Below, in pieces: positions 23,565-35,149 of a DNA stretch of 64,000 nt. Below the pieces are notes generated by a model. That model ran no database searches and had not been told where the DNA came from. It worked only from the letters and a program-made list of their open reading frames with translations. Made by a program: the position numbers and the translations under genes. The first letter of the stretch is position 1. Each line of letters starts with the position of its first letter. Source of the DNA: Ricinus communis (taxonomy: Eukaryota > Streptophyta > Magnoliopsida > Malpighiales > Euphorbiaceae); the NCBI RefSeq assembly GCF_019578655.1, contig NC_063261.1, forward strand, positions 2,790,001-2,854,000, read 5' to 3'.

Positions 23565-24880
23565 TTTAGTTATCCTTCGACCTAGGTTAAGATTCTTACT
23601 ACTGCGGAGCCAGGATTAAGTCTGTCCTTGTTGTTTTCATTGACTCTAGTGTCTAAGCTTTCACTGTTAGAGAGTCTATAATTCTTTTCTTGTGAGCTTG
23701 TCTTTGATGTTGTGTTGAGAATGAGCGTTGTGGCGATAGCAAAATCAGAAGTATGGTAGACTCGTGCCATTTCTTCAAATGATTAGTGCAGACCGGCCTT
23801 GGATGCTTCGATTGTTGTTTCGGTGGTGGGCACCACAGTCAGAATTAGTGCAGAGTGTAGTTGCCGTCATGTCATGAATTGCCTCATCATCGCACCGGGT
23901 ATCATCTTAATAAGTAAAGCCGAAGTGGTTGGTGGTTGAGTTTGTGGTTGTAAGAGGCATAAGAATGGTGGTTGGTGTATTTTCGGATGCTCGGAATCTA
24001 GAGAAACTTGAGCAAGCACTATTCATTTTTTCTAAGTAGAACAAAGTGTTTTAAAAATTCAATATTGCGCCCAGTCCCGCAACAATTCATTGTGGCATTT
24101 CATTGTTAGGCATGCACAATTCCATACTCATTTTTAGGGCATGCATCATACATCGTGCATTGCAACCCTTAGTAATAAGGGGGTATCATCACCCTGGTGT
24201 GCAATATTGTAGAAATTTTATGTAAAGAAAATGACTAGAGATTTTACGATTTTATAAAGGTGTTTTTTCAAGATAATAATAATTTTTATCAGTGATGATT
24301 ATAAAGTAAATAAATAAGTAAATTTTTCAAAGTAAATTAAGTTGCTGTGAAAATGAATCTGTGGCGCAGTAGGCCCCATGTTGGATTATAAAGGAGACTA
24401 CTAGAGTCCAGTAGAAGAGAAATTTTATATCAGGATGGTATAGTTTTGTATTAGTTATCGCAACCAGATGGATGATATGACGTGGATGATGTGATGTGAA
24501 TGTTAAGGATATTCTATTCATGCAGGGGACACGTCATTAGGAAGGAAATTGGTGAATGGATTTTGGCGGAACTAGAGTTGGTCTAAGATCTTTTAGAGAA
24601 GATTCTTTTTCTCGCGAGCGGCTGAAGACAGCTTTCAGGAAGCAGAAGAGTTGTGCGAACACGAAGTGGGAGCACGTGGAGATTTCTCTTAGAGAGTATG
24701 TATTCCTAAGGCATCTCATGTGCAAGAAGTGATCCGGCTTGGCAAGGAAAGTGAGTTAGCTCTTATTGTGAGGAACCCTTAAAATTATCCGCAAGATTGA
24801 TGAGGTGGCATGCAAGTTGGACTTGCTACTAAAATTTTTCTCGCAAGTCAATCCGGTATTTCGTAGACTCGTGTTGAGGG
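23565..24880 (+). other. Decayed interior of the gypsy element
   Basis: No sustained frame or gag/RT motif is recognisable between the primer site and the pol tail. Short minus-strand frames at 23582, 24327 and 24537 look like chance. The sequence is probably strongly mutated retroelement DNA. Confidence 0.45.
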
Positions 24881-25140
24881 AGTGTATTTTCGATCCTTTT
24901 GCTCATATTGGAACCTCTATGTGTGGAAGTAAGTGAAAATTTGACTTCCGAAGAGCAGTCAGCTAGGATCGTGGATTCTCAGGTTAGCCAGCTTTGCTCT
25001 TGAGTTTTGCTGATGGTCAAGGTCTTGTGGTTGAATTATTCTATCGAGGAAAGTACCCCAAGAAGCCGAGCTAGAGATGAGAGATTCCTACTCTCATTAG
25101 TTTCAGTCTTAGTGTGAGCTTTTATTTTAAAATTCAAGGA
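24880..25140 (+). pseudogene. pol: Gypsy pol C-terminal pseudogene
   Basis: In the plus frames, PLCVEVSENLTSEEQSARIV is followed by MVKVLWLNYSIEEST and then a shifted GAGCTAGAGATGAGAGATTC (ELEMRDS). This matches the end of gypsy integrase, normally ...VLWxNHxxEEATWExExxMRxxYP, which lies just before the polypurine tract. At least one frameshift and one stop interrupt it. It marks the end of an otherwise deleted gag-pol. Confidence 0.6.
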
Positions 25141-25150
25141 AGAATTTTCT

Positions 25151-25164
25151 TAAGAGGAGGAGAA
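25151..25164 (+). other. Polypurine tract
   Basis: TAAGAGGAGGAGAA ends immediately before the TGTAATACCC start of the 3' LTR. Confidence 0.75.
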
Positions 25165-27115
25165 TGTAATACCCAAAATTTTTTCTTTTTAATAATAATA
25201 ATATTAGTAATAATTAATAATGAGTTTTTATTTAAATTAATATTACTCTATTTTTAATTAGTTTAACTGGGATGATTTAAAGTAGAATTTCAATGCTAGA
25301 TAAAAATAAGAGAATTATTTTTCTATATCAAATTAGTTTGATTTTCAAGAAATTAATTAAGTAAATTTCTTAGGCAATAAATTATGTTTTTTGTCATTCA
25401 ATTTTCTCCCAATATGAATATATGAATTAAAATTCTATATTTGAGAGTTATGAAAGAATTAATAAATAATATTTTTATAAAAGAATTTATTTAAGAATGC
25501 TGAATTTTAATTAGCTACTGGTGTTGATTTAATTGAAAAATAGTTAGTAAATTGATTAATTAAGTTAATTAAGTGTTAGGATTAAATTGAAAACTTATTT
25601 TGGAATAAGGATTAAAAATATAATTTTATTAATATAGGGTTTTAATGAAAATTTGTATGTTTGGTATTTTTATAATTAAATATGTCGTAAGGGTATTTTG
25701 GTAATTTTATATTTAAAAGCAAGGGTAAATAAGTAATTATATATTTTCAATAATTCTAGTTTGGCCCAAATTAAATAGTTAGGGGCTTAATTGAAGAGCT
25801 AAAGAAAAGTTTAAGGGTTAATCAAAAATTTTGTAGGGCAAAATGATTAGTAATTAAGAAAGTTGAGGGACTAAATGGTAAAGAAGAAAAGTTCAGGGAC
25901 CAAATATCGATATAAGGAAGAAAGAAAAGAAAAGGAGAAAGAACAGAATCGGGAGAGAGAGAGAGATCGCGCGAGGAGAAGAAGATCGGTCGTGCGGTCG
26001 TCGGTGGCTGACTGTTTGGGTGCGGTGGAGATTTTACGACATAATTCTAATTACATGATTTATATTTTAATTATTTATTTAATCATTATTTATATAAGTT
26101 TCATTTTCTGCATTATGATTTTATTGATTGAGAGTTAACTCGGGATAGGACGGCAGTGGAACATGCCACCTGATGGGTTGCATCAGAACCGCGTGTGCAC
26201 CGATATGAATCTGAGATTGATAATAAAAGGGTGAAAGGGTAAATTTAAAAAGGTAAATTTAGGACTTGCCCTGGTAGAGCATTGCTCTCAGGGCTGAGTA
26301 GAGTGTGTTTGCCGGAGTAAAGGTCCTTGGTTGAGCATTGCTCTATAGGCACCGGCTTATTTGGAAACTTAAGTGACCGGACTGGATTTAAGGACTCTGG
26401 TCGAGCTTCGCTCTTTGGGCGCCAGTCTTATTGGAGTAAGAGAGCCGAAAGGCTAAGACTGTTAGTGATAATTAAGTGACCGAACTGGATTTAAGGACCC
26501 TGGTCGAGCTTCGCTCTCTAGGCGACAGTTTTGTTGGAGTGAGAAAGTCTAGACTGTTAGTGATGGGGCTAGAGTTCTACTGAGGTGCTCCGTCCCGTAG
26601 TATGAAATAAAATTTATTTTATTTTGTAGAAGCATAGCATGACATGTACCTTATTTTAATTAAACAAATATTTTATTGAGGCATTTATATTCGTTTTGGG
26701 ATATATGATTTTAACTCACTATCGAGACTAACAGTCTTAATTTAATTATTTTTCAGGTGATTGTTAGTCTTTCCGCAATTCTTATCTAGCAGCCCGACTC
26801 CTTCATCATCGGGTTGATGTAATTGATTTTGGTATGTTTGACTTATAAAATTTTAGATTCTCCGCAGTAGAAATTTTAGACTTATCAGTTTGTGATTTTA
26901 TATAAATTCAAGTCTCGCCTAATTATGCTGGCGGACCGAATTTAAATTTATAGTACCCGTTGATTTAAGATTAATTGTAGAAAAAGTGCTTTGGATTGAG
27001 TCCGGGTTCCAATTTGATTGAGTTAATGAATAGTCAGGCTTACTACGGGATTTGGTGGCCTTAAACCTACCCATTCCTTAGTGCCGGTCACGGGCCTACA
27101 GATCAGGTCGTGACA
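25165..27115 (+). repeat. 3' LTR of the gypsy element
   Basis: Starts TGTAATACCC after the polypurine tract and ends GGTCGTGACA. Length is 1951 bases. A purine-rich, less AT-biased stretch at 25875-26020 gives a short open frame (MVKKKSSG...) that lies within the LTR and has no protein signature. Blocks such as CTGGTCGAGCTTCGCTCT repeat near 26398 and 26500. Confidence 0.78.
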
Positions 27116-28679
27116 ATGACCACTTAGAGACCACATCTGGTGTCGCTAGTGGCATGGTCGCTATATGGCCGAAATGTGGATGTAAATTTAGAAAAAAATA
27201 ATTTGGTCTCCAAGTGGAAGCAATATGGTCATTGTATGGTAGCTAAACAGCAACCACTTTGCTGTGGTAGCTAAATGTGGTCCCTAAATTATTTTTTTAT
27301 AGTGTTAATCGGGGGCATGTTGAATAGCTTTACCAATTTTCTAGCAAAAGGATCATCAAGCCTTGGTAAAACAATCAAATGAGTAGAATCCATAGGGCCT
27401 CCAAGAATAGTAGAGAACTCTTCCATCATAAGATATAGCTCATGTCCATTGAATCAGAAAATATGGTCTCTTGGGCACTAAAAGTTGATGTTAGAGTAAA
27501 GAAACCCATAATCAAGTTTGTTATATTGCATGCTTTAAAGGAGGAAATGTGAAACTTTTCAAGTTTGATTCATTCATCACCAGTTAGGATTTTGAGAAGA
27601 GTATGGAGGGTTTTAGCACTTTTATGAGTCATGGTTTTTCAATTTTGAAGTGTGAATCGCCTATGGAGAAGTGCAAAGGATGCACGTATATTTAAAGTTC
27701 TAAAATCAAGATTTAATTTGGACACACAATCGAATCGACTGTGTGATGCCATCGTTGATTTTTTTTGGATTTTTTAGAAATTTTTGACATTTTCTTGAGC
27801 CCCGGTCATGTATAAGTCCAAAATATGCAGTGTTGAGAAGAAATTAATGTCAAGCATGGATTTAAACATCGAAATGCAGAATTTTATATCTTAGAAGTTG
27901 AGGTTATATAAGAAAAATATCAAAAAGGGAAAAAATATAAGAAATGGTAGCAAAATGAAAAGTCAGAGCTCTCTCATGAATCCCCCATCCTGTCATTTGA
28001 GTCAGTGTCCATCCCTTGAGTCTAAAGAGTGGACAGCTTAAATGTTAAAGTGTTGATCCTGCATTGCTGGCCCTCGTGGTCCCTCTTACAAACACCCAAA
28101 GGAGTTAGCCATCACATTTTATACATGCATACATTTTTCATTTCATGATTTATTTTAGTTTTTACCCGCCAGTCCTCGCCAAGGACAAAAAACTGCCTTC
28201 TTACAGCTCCAACTAGATAATATACATGCACGAACTGACCTTTTTGAACTTGTACAATTATTTGTATTATTAACATTTCAGGAAAAGAAAGGATGCAAAG
28301 TACCAAAATAAGATAACTTATATGTGTGCAAGTAATCAGAGTGAACTCCGGAGAAGGCAGTGCTCCATGGCAAGTCGATGCTCTATGGCACTAGCAGGAC
28401 TCCAATAGGACACCGTCAAATCTAGGAGAAACAGGATGCTCTCTGGGACCATGTCTAACACTGTTGTAGGAGTTGCTTCAGATGCAGCACCCGCAGAGGA
28501 GCCTGAGATTTGAGAGGGATTGGAATGGCGAGCAGACCACTCCTCTATCAACTTAAAAGTCGAAGGTGCACGGAGAATGAGTTATATCAAAATAGCTAAA
28601 TAAACAATCAAGCATAATAAAATAATACTCAACAAAGTCAAGAAAGGACTTGAGCCATAGTGTCATCATAGAAGAGCAT

Positions 28680-29990
28680 GAGCCCAAGCAGCTAAAGAAT
28701 GAAGGAAGTGTAGTCCGTCCTCCGGGACCGACTAGTGAGATCCTTAAAGTTATCATATCCCTTCAGACCTCTTGCTAGCTCCTTGCTGATTAGGTCAGCC
28801 GTCCAAAACATGGAAAGAGGGGGAGACAAAGGAACCTGACGTCTATTAGACCCCCTGTCCCAATCGTAGATCCTCTCACATAAGAACCAAGCCCGACAAG
28901 CAGGACTAGCCAAGAGAACCCTCCTATGATCAAGTTTCGCAGCGGAGAGCATCTAGGATTCCAATGATGGCTCTCACCAAACTAATCACTATGAATCTGC
29001 AAATTAGAAAGGTAAGTAACTAAAACTTGTAAACTACATATAGGACAAATGAATTTTCTTTTACCTTATCCCATGTCAAAGAATTGATCCACATGTGATG
29101 CACATAGACCTACGCTCACTCTAGTAAGAAGCTCCAACTTGAGCCCTCGCAGCTTAGGCATGGAAAAACCTAGGATGTATTGATAAGCTGAGAGCTCACT
29201 AAAAAGCCAATCTTCAAGGCACAAACCTATAAATTAAGAGTCAGTAGCTAACATGTAAATACAAGAAAGTAAAAATGGAAAAATCAAAATGGATAGAACT
29301 TACATGTATCGCGTGCCAGAAGCTGTATATCCTCTTACTCCCACTGATGGTAATGTTCATTTGATGGTATAGGTAACCAAGAGTTATAGATCTCCAATTA
29401 AAGGAGGAGACCTGGTCCAAATCCCTCAACAGGGCCAAATAGTGAAATCTCAGTGAGTTCCTTAAGTCACTGAATAGTGGTAGTCCCAAAGAGGTACACA
29501 ACGAAGGCTCGAGCCATCTAATCTACCTCTTAAGTAGTCTGAGGAACGAAACCTCTGTAATAAAGGAGAATGCTCTGGTAAGCCGAACACTAAGTGTTCT
29601 TCCATGCTGGAAAGTACCCTAGTAAATCAGTAATGTAATGCTCCTAGACATCGGAGCACAGTCATGGATGGAGTTGTCAAAGGGTACAGGCGTACCTGTA
29701 AAGTCAATCCCGATAATAGCGGTAAAGGATAGCGGAGAAAATATGAGCTCCCCAACTGGTGTGTCAAATGTGTGGTTGTGTCCATCCACCTCTCTATTAG
29801 AACATAAACCAAGGTGTGGTCTATCCTTTCGATAATAGATGACAACAAAGCAACGAACTGGCAAAACTTGATGTTGCCAATCCTAGCCTCGTCGAACCAC
29901 TCACGTGCACCATTAAAATTTTTGGCAAACCGAATTGATATAACATCGCTCTGAAATGCATGCATATTGAGACTCAAAAAAGTAAGTATT
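28680..29990 (-). pseudogene. Plant mobile domain (PMD) pseudogene, antisense
   Basis: On the minus strand, 29977-29640 encodes REWFDEARIGNIKFCQFV, then IERIDHTLVYVLIERWMD. A frame shift near 29780 leads into THTFDTPVGELIFSPLSF and AIIGIDFTGTPV. Further on, 29500-29290 gives LCTSLGLPLFSDLRNSL, FHYLALLRDLDQ and LGYLYHQM. This order (ERW...THTFH-PxGEM...LG..x.G...L.YL.LL.DLD...W....L.YLYR) is that of the plant mobile domain, known from MAIN-like proteins and mobile elements. A GTAAGTTC donor at 29302 and later pieces suggest introns. Stops and shifts disable the gene. Function of the domain in elements is unknown. Confidence 0.7.
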
Positions 29991-30660
29991 TTGTTTATTT
30001 ACTGCTACTTTTTCATCAAAACACCCTAAAAAGAAATTTTTGGCCTGTGCACAGTTGATTCGGGCCGTGCAGAGCCAAATCGGCACTGCATAAAGCTTAT
30101 TGGTTATGCGCACAACTGAGTCATCTCTGCATCAAGCCGATCGACTCTATGGGTTAGGGTTTTAAAATTCATAAGCAATTCATCAAATTTACATGCATTT
30201 TGAGCAAATAACGCATGTATATAGTCTATAAATCATATGAAATGAGATTTAATGCAAGAAAAATACCTTGCCAACTGCTAAAAACTCTCAATGAGTGTTC
30301 AATTTTGCCAAATTGGGGCTTTCCTCATCTTTTACAAGCCCAATTTGTTTTGGAGAGAAATTGGCAGTGCAAATTCCTAATTTGGATAGGCTGGGATATG
30401 TCCGAAAAAACTAGAAGAAAAGCCAGCCTTTTTAGACTGATTTCGCATAATTTAGTTGAGAAATGAGTGAGAAATCAAAGAAAGTATGAAAAGGGATTTT
30501 TAGAGAAGATAAAGATATAAAGTAGATATAAGAAATGGATATAAGGATATATACGTTCTAAAGAGGGCAAAAATACCATTTTGGTGCTTGACCTTCCAAA
30601 ATTACACTTTAGTCCCTGGATGGGCCAATTACTAATGCAGTCTCTAAAAGACATCTGTCA
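29991..30660 (+). other. Flank of the antisense PMD unit
   Basis: Upstream (on the minus strand) of the PMD gene. It aligns with 55440-56103, including TTTTGGCAAAA-type stretches and purine-rich AAGAAAGTATGAAAAGG runs. It contains AAGCCGATCGACTCT near 30136, like the LTR motif. A plus-strand frame at 30215-30466 has no signature and overlaps homologous non-coding DNA in the second copy. Confidence 0.5.
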
Positions 30661-30969
30661 GATCAATTACATTCCAAGGTAGAAATCTTCAATCTAAAGT
30701 CAAATTCAACACCCGGAAGGTGGGAAGCCAAGAAAAAAGCAAGCAGAGTTCTCAAAATTCAAAAGCAAGTGAAGTCCTCAAAATTCAAAAGCAGGCAGAG
30801 TCCTCAAAATTCCAAGCAGACAAAGTTCTCAAAATTCAAGCAGGTCAATTCCTGAAGAATTAAAAATAGTTCTAATCCTCGAAACTCAAGCGGCGTGGTC
30901 CCTATATCAAATTAAAATTTATGCATCAATTCGAGCTTACGGGGCATGGCAAAACCTCGAAGTGAACTG
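30661..30969 (+). repeat. Tandem repeats before the 3' LTR
   Basis: Short units containing AAGCAGGCAGAGTCCTCAAAAT recur about five times between 30740 and 30860. They match the AAGCAGGCGAAGTCCTCAA array at 9045-9150; both are followed by TTCGAGCTTACGRGG. The repeat is cut at about 30969 by the inserted gypsy pol fragment. Confidence 0.65.
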
Positions 30970-31845
30970 CAGTCCCTTGTCAAACACTATAGAAACAGGA
31001 ACACCATGAAGATTGACAATTTTCTTTAAATACACTCATACATACTTAGCCACAGAATAAGTAGTCTTCACAGGAAGAAAGTGCGCTGATTTAGTTAATC
31101 GGTCTATAATTACCTAGATAGAGTCATAACCAGCCGAAGTCTTAGGTAAACCTGATACAAAATCCATAGTAATCCTTTCCCATTTCTACTCTGGTATAGG
31201 AAGTGGTTGCAATAACCTTGACAGCTTCTGATGCTCCAGTTTAACCTGCTGACATATCAGACACTTAGATACAAAATCTGCTACATCCCTTCTCATTCTA
31301 TTCCACTAATAATTTGCCTTTCAAATTTTGATACATCTTGGTAGAACCTGGGTGTACGCTGTAAGCTATATAGTGAGCCTCTTCTAAAATCTTCTTCCTG
31401 AGATTATCCATATTAGGAACACATAGCCTAGTACCCATCCTGAGAGTACCGTTATCATCTATAAAAAAATTAGCTCGACCCTGCTGCATTTCTTCCAACA
31501 TTTTCCTTAACTGTGGATCTCGACTCTAAGCTAACTTGATTCTGTCAACAAGCACATATCGAACCCTGAAATGTGCCAATAATGCTTCTGATTCTAATAC
31601 CTCAATCTTTGATCATACAACTCATGCAACTCTTTGGTCAGAGATCTCCTCTCTGCGCTGATATAAGCAATACTACCTGTTGAATTCCTGCTCAAGGCAT
31701 TTGCCATGATATTCACTTTACTTGGATGGTAGAGCATAGTACAATCGTAATCTTTCAGAAGTTCCAATCATCTCCTCGGCCTCAGATTTAATTCTTTCTG
31801 CTGAAAAATATACTTCAAACTCTGATGGTTCGTATATATATCGCA
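30970..31845 (-). pseudogene. pol: Gypsy RNase H-integrase fragment, antisense
   Basis: Reading the minus strand from 31845: NHQSLKYIFQQKELNLRPRR and LKDYDCTM-YHPSK are the end of RNase H. Then RLCVPNMDNLRKKILEEAHY and SVHPGSTKMYQNLK (31480-31300) form the integrase zinc-binding region, with the H of EEAH and the H of HPG visible. Then IPEWKWERITMDFVSGLP, YDSIWVIIDRLTKSAHFLPV and VSIVSDKG (about 31250-30980) form the integrase core. This is a chromovirus-like gypsy pol. Stops and shifts are present, and no LTR, RT or integrase C-terminus accompanies it. It lies within the 3' end of the Tat-like element and replaces the start of its 3' LTR. Confidence 0.8.
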
Positions 31846-31904
31846 TGTCTCCCTGTAGAGATAGTGCCTCTAGATTTTAAGGGTAAAGATTACTGCTGCC
31901 ATCT

Positions 31905-34129
31905 CCAAATAGTAATTAAACCAAAAAAAAATTTCCATAATCAATTTGGATCCAATTGGCGGAAAAAACTAAGCTTGAAGGATGAAATGGCAGTCTTTAC
32001 AAATTCATGGACTAAATTGTTAAAATTTTTAAACTTTTTACCCTTAAAGCCAATGGGCTCTGCGTATAGCCGAATCGGCTCTACATAGAGCTTATCGGCT
32101 TAATATAGAGGCGAATTGGCTTTACCTAATGCCAATTAGCTATTTTTTAAAATCTGACGCTGTTTTACCCGTATTTTTGACCCAAAATGCCAAAATTGGT
32201 AAAGATAAAGCTTCTAAAAGAGATTTATGATAATTATTGGTATTTTAAAATAAGATTAGTGATATTTATTTAAATTTTAAAGATTTATTAGATATTAATA
32301 CTAATAATTGATAATGGAAAATTCTTTTCATTTAAGACTTAAAAATCGATATAAGGCTTATTTGTCTTCTTTAGGGTTTCCTAATCCTACTACTATAAAA
32401 GAATAATATGACATAATCCTAGGGTTACCAATTCTCATCAATTTTTAGCAAATGCCAGCCATCATTAGCAAGTCATGATATTCTGAAAAAATACTAAAAA
32501 ATCCTACAATGATTCAAAGGCAAAGAGTTTTTTTTGGTAACTAGATAGAAGTTACTAAGGAAGAACTCTAGATTATAAAAGTATTTTTTGGAGCGATAAA
32601 AGATCTCCTCAATCCTAGACAACTCTAGATCCTTATTCGATTTTTAATTTAACTACCTCATCATCTCTAGAGACTTGCAGATTAGTAATCTACAGTGACA
32701 ACCTAAAGTTCCCCCACATCCAATATCATCAACATCTATTTTCCTAATTGGTTATTTTTTTATGACTTTAGATAGGACAATGTTTGAATGATTTTTTTAT
32801 TTGCTTGATTAAATTAGAATTTCTTATGAATTAACATGTTTCTGCTATGTTGGATTTTAAATATGATAATATGAGTATACAGGATTTTGAATCTAATAAT
32901 GTATTTTTCATTGGATTTCAAATTTGATTAATTAAGTGATTAGGGTAACATAACTTATTTGTGTTTTTCTTATAATTACATAATTGAATTAGATTTTTTA
33001 GAGTTACATGATTGAAACCTAGAATCTGCCATGAAAGGTCTTATTTGCTTGTTGTATGTCTTGCTTTTTAGGGTTCACATGATTTTTAGGCTTTCCAACT
33101 TAAATTATTGTTTTATGACTTATTCACTTCATTTTTCACATTTTAATTGATATTTTTGTCTCTTGTGCATGTAAAATTAGCTCACTGGTGTAAGAACTTA
33201 AGGAAAATTGCAAAACCAGCCTATTCCAACCCTAAAGCCGATCGGCTCTATGACTTGAGCCGATCAGTTCTGCATCCAAATTGTGCCCAATTTCAAATTT
33301 TTATGCAATTTTAGTCTATTTTGTATACTATAACTTAGTTTTAGGTGTTTTTCTCTCAATTTCTTAGTTGTAGGAGGGTTGTAATAGCTAGATTTAATTT
33401 TTTGCACTTTAAATTCTATACTAATGGATGCCAAATATATGTTGTATGAATGTTTAATAAAAATTGGGCATATAGACTTTGGGCTTAATATTGGATCTTA
33501 ATATGAAAAGTAGTCCATTAGGGTAAATGATGGTAAATTGGCTTAAATTTAAAAGTCATATAGACTTAGTGAGTTTTCTTTTCATGTTTTAATTAATTAA
33601 ATGGACCATACTAAAATAAGAATCACCCAACATGGCCTCAACATAAAAGGTAGTCCATTTAGGCTTAAAAGGTTGGAATTAAAAGAATAATTTGTAATTG
33701 GTCTAGACTAAGTAAGACTTATACATAACTAATTAATTAATTAATTAGGCTAACAAATCAAATATGGGCCGAACTTAATAAAATGGGCTAGACTTAAGAG
33801 GACCTCACATGTTATATTGTATGCTTATAAAATATAAATTGCTGCATTTGTAGAGAATAACTTGTTAAACAATAAAATTAAAGAGTGAGATACATACATA
33901 AATAAGGAAGTTGGATTTCGGATCCATTTCTATATCTGGCAAACTTTCCTTATGGAATCTAGTATGACACTCAATTAGTAAATGTGTCCCAAAGAATTAC
34001 CCAGGTGGTGACTCCATCTCTATGTTAGTTTTTGTGATTAGTTAGCGTGTTCCTTTTAGGTTGCAAAGCCTTGCAGTGCCGTAGTCCCTAAAGATACTTG
34101 GATGCATGTTCGAAAAACTGCCGCCCACA
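31905..34129 (+). repeat. 3' LTR of the Tat-like element (5' end missing)
   Basis: Aligns with the LTRs at 2486-4700 and 9289-11498 from about CATAATCAATTTGGATCCAATTG (31936) to the terminal GCCGCCCACA (34129). It includes the AGCCGATCGGCTCTATGA cluster near 33237, GTGGTGACTCCATCTC near 34005 and GTAGTCCCTAAAGATACTTGG near 34081. The first ~130 bases of the LTR are replaced by the gypsy fragment. Its 3' end abuts copia integrase sequence directly. Confidence 0.75.
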
Positions 34130-34560
34130 ACTGCACTGTTTGACTTGTTACATGCTGATTTATGAGGACCGTTACCAGTTTTATCTCTGATGGGTTATAA
34201 GTATTTTGTACTATTTATTGATCATCACACAAGGTTCACTTGGGTATATTTTTTGTGTACTAAATATGATCTTATTGATATTGCTAAATCTTCTTTCACT
34301 ATGATTGAAACACATTTTGGAAAAATTGTCAAAAAATTTTGCTCTGACCCTTGGGGGGAATTCTGTTGTTCACATCTCACCATCTTCTTTCATGATAAAG
34401 GTATTTTAAACCAGCTATCTTGTCCATAAACTCTCGAGCAAAACTAACTTGTAGAAAGGAAAAATCGCCATATTATTGAAATTGCTCATACCATGTTACT
34501 TGAATCTCATGTCTTACAACAATTTTGGGTAGGAACTATACATACAAACAGTCTTTCTTA
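34130..34560 (+). pseudogene. pol: Copia integrase pseudogene
   Basis: Starts in the integrase core as FDLLHADL-GPLPVLSL, with TGA where the family has Trp. It continues GYKYFVLFIDHHTRFTWVYF and FCSDPWGEFCCSHLTIFFHD, the second and third catalytic-region blocks (normally SDNGGEF; here DPWGEF). Then come ERKNRHIIEIAHTMLLESH and an FWVGTI segment. The first Asp (HADL) and the DxxGEF Asp and Glu are recognisable. Stops lie at about 34427-34447 and 34560. Confidence 0.75.
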
Positions 34561-35149
34561 TTAATCTACAACCAATAGTAGTCCTTAAAAATAAATCACC
34601 TTAGGTGTGCTTACACAAAAGATCCCCTATGTATTCACAACTATAAGTCTTTGGTTGTGTTTGTTTTGTCTTACTACCCCAATATGAATGAACAAATTAT
34701 CTGCAAAAGCTGCGAAATGTGTGTTTCTCGAGTATAGTGATAAGCATAAAGAATATCTTTACTATGATTTGCAAGCAAAAAGGATGTGTGTATCTTGTCA
34801 TGTGCATTTTTTTAAGAATTTATATTATTTTAATTCTGTCTCTATTTTGAATTACTCTGAGCCATAGTCTAATGAATCTATTTCTTTTTTGGCTATGTTT
34901 ATTAATGATTTTTCTATATCTTATGATACTGCAATTGATTCAGAAACTATTTCTACAGGCTCAGTAGTACATACGTCAACTATACTTCAACCTGATCTTA
35001 ATTCTAGAAATCCTAATAGTCCAACACTCTATCCATAAACTCTAACGCAGTTTACATCTCCATCTCTTCTACCTACATCATCATTACCACGTCGATCAAC
35101 TCGTTCTAACTTCGGACAACCTCCAAATAGATTTGGTTACTCCCTTGAG
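34561..35149 (+). other. Decayed copia integrase-RT linker
   Basis: Pieces such as VFVLSYYPNM and a serine/proline-rich stretch near 35040-35120 correspond to the integrase C-terminus and the linker before RT, with multiple stops. No separate gene is present. Confidence 0.55.

Larger units (their letters stand above)
23385..27115 (+). mobile_element. Internally deleted gypsy element
   Basis: A 5' LTR remnant (23385-23544) and a full 3' LTR (25165-27115) share the last ~160 bases, from TTAATTTAAGATTAATTG to GGTCGTGACA. Between them are a primer site, about 1.6 kb of decayed interior ending with the C-terminal end of pol, and a polypurine tract. Gag, protease, RT and most of integrase are absent. 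The primer site of tRNA-iMet type and the surviving pol tail indicate a chromovirus-like gypsy element. Confidence 0.7.
22060..27304. mobile_element. Probable CACTA element remnant
   Basis: The right end reads ...AATTATTTTTTTATAGTG (to 27304), the inverse of CACTATAAAAAAATAATT, a CACTA-type terminus. Next to it (27117-27285) lie many short words such as GACCAC, GGTCGCT and TAGCTA in both orientations, like CACTA subterminal repeats. Similar words (GCGACCACTTGATATTGTCGC and GTGGTCGTTG) recur at 22105-22190 on the other side. No matching CACTA terminus is visible on the left, so the left boundary is approximate and probably truncated. The middle is occupied by a gypsy element. No TNP2-type transposase is seen. 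Confidence 0.5.
27305..30969 (+). mobile_element. Tat-like element, 3' interior with antisense gene
   Basis: This stretch aligns with 52775-56103 and leads into the tandem repeats and 3' LTR of a Tat-like element (31905-34129). It carries a plant-mobile-domain pseudogene on the minus strand. The 5' half of the element (LTR, gag, pol) is missing; on the left it abuts the CACTA terminus at 27304. Passages near 27735, 30060 and 30135 contain the CCGATCGRCTC-type motif also found in the LTRs. Confidence 0.65.

Noticed and set aside
25875..26138. Basic frame beginning MVKKKSSG
   Set aside because: It lies inside the 3' LTR in a purine-rich leader-like stretch, with no homology recognised.
29638..29835. 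Plus-strand frame of 65 codons
   Set aside because: It is the opposite strand of the PMD pseudogene, whose motifs are clear on the minus strand.
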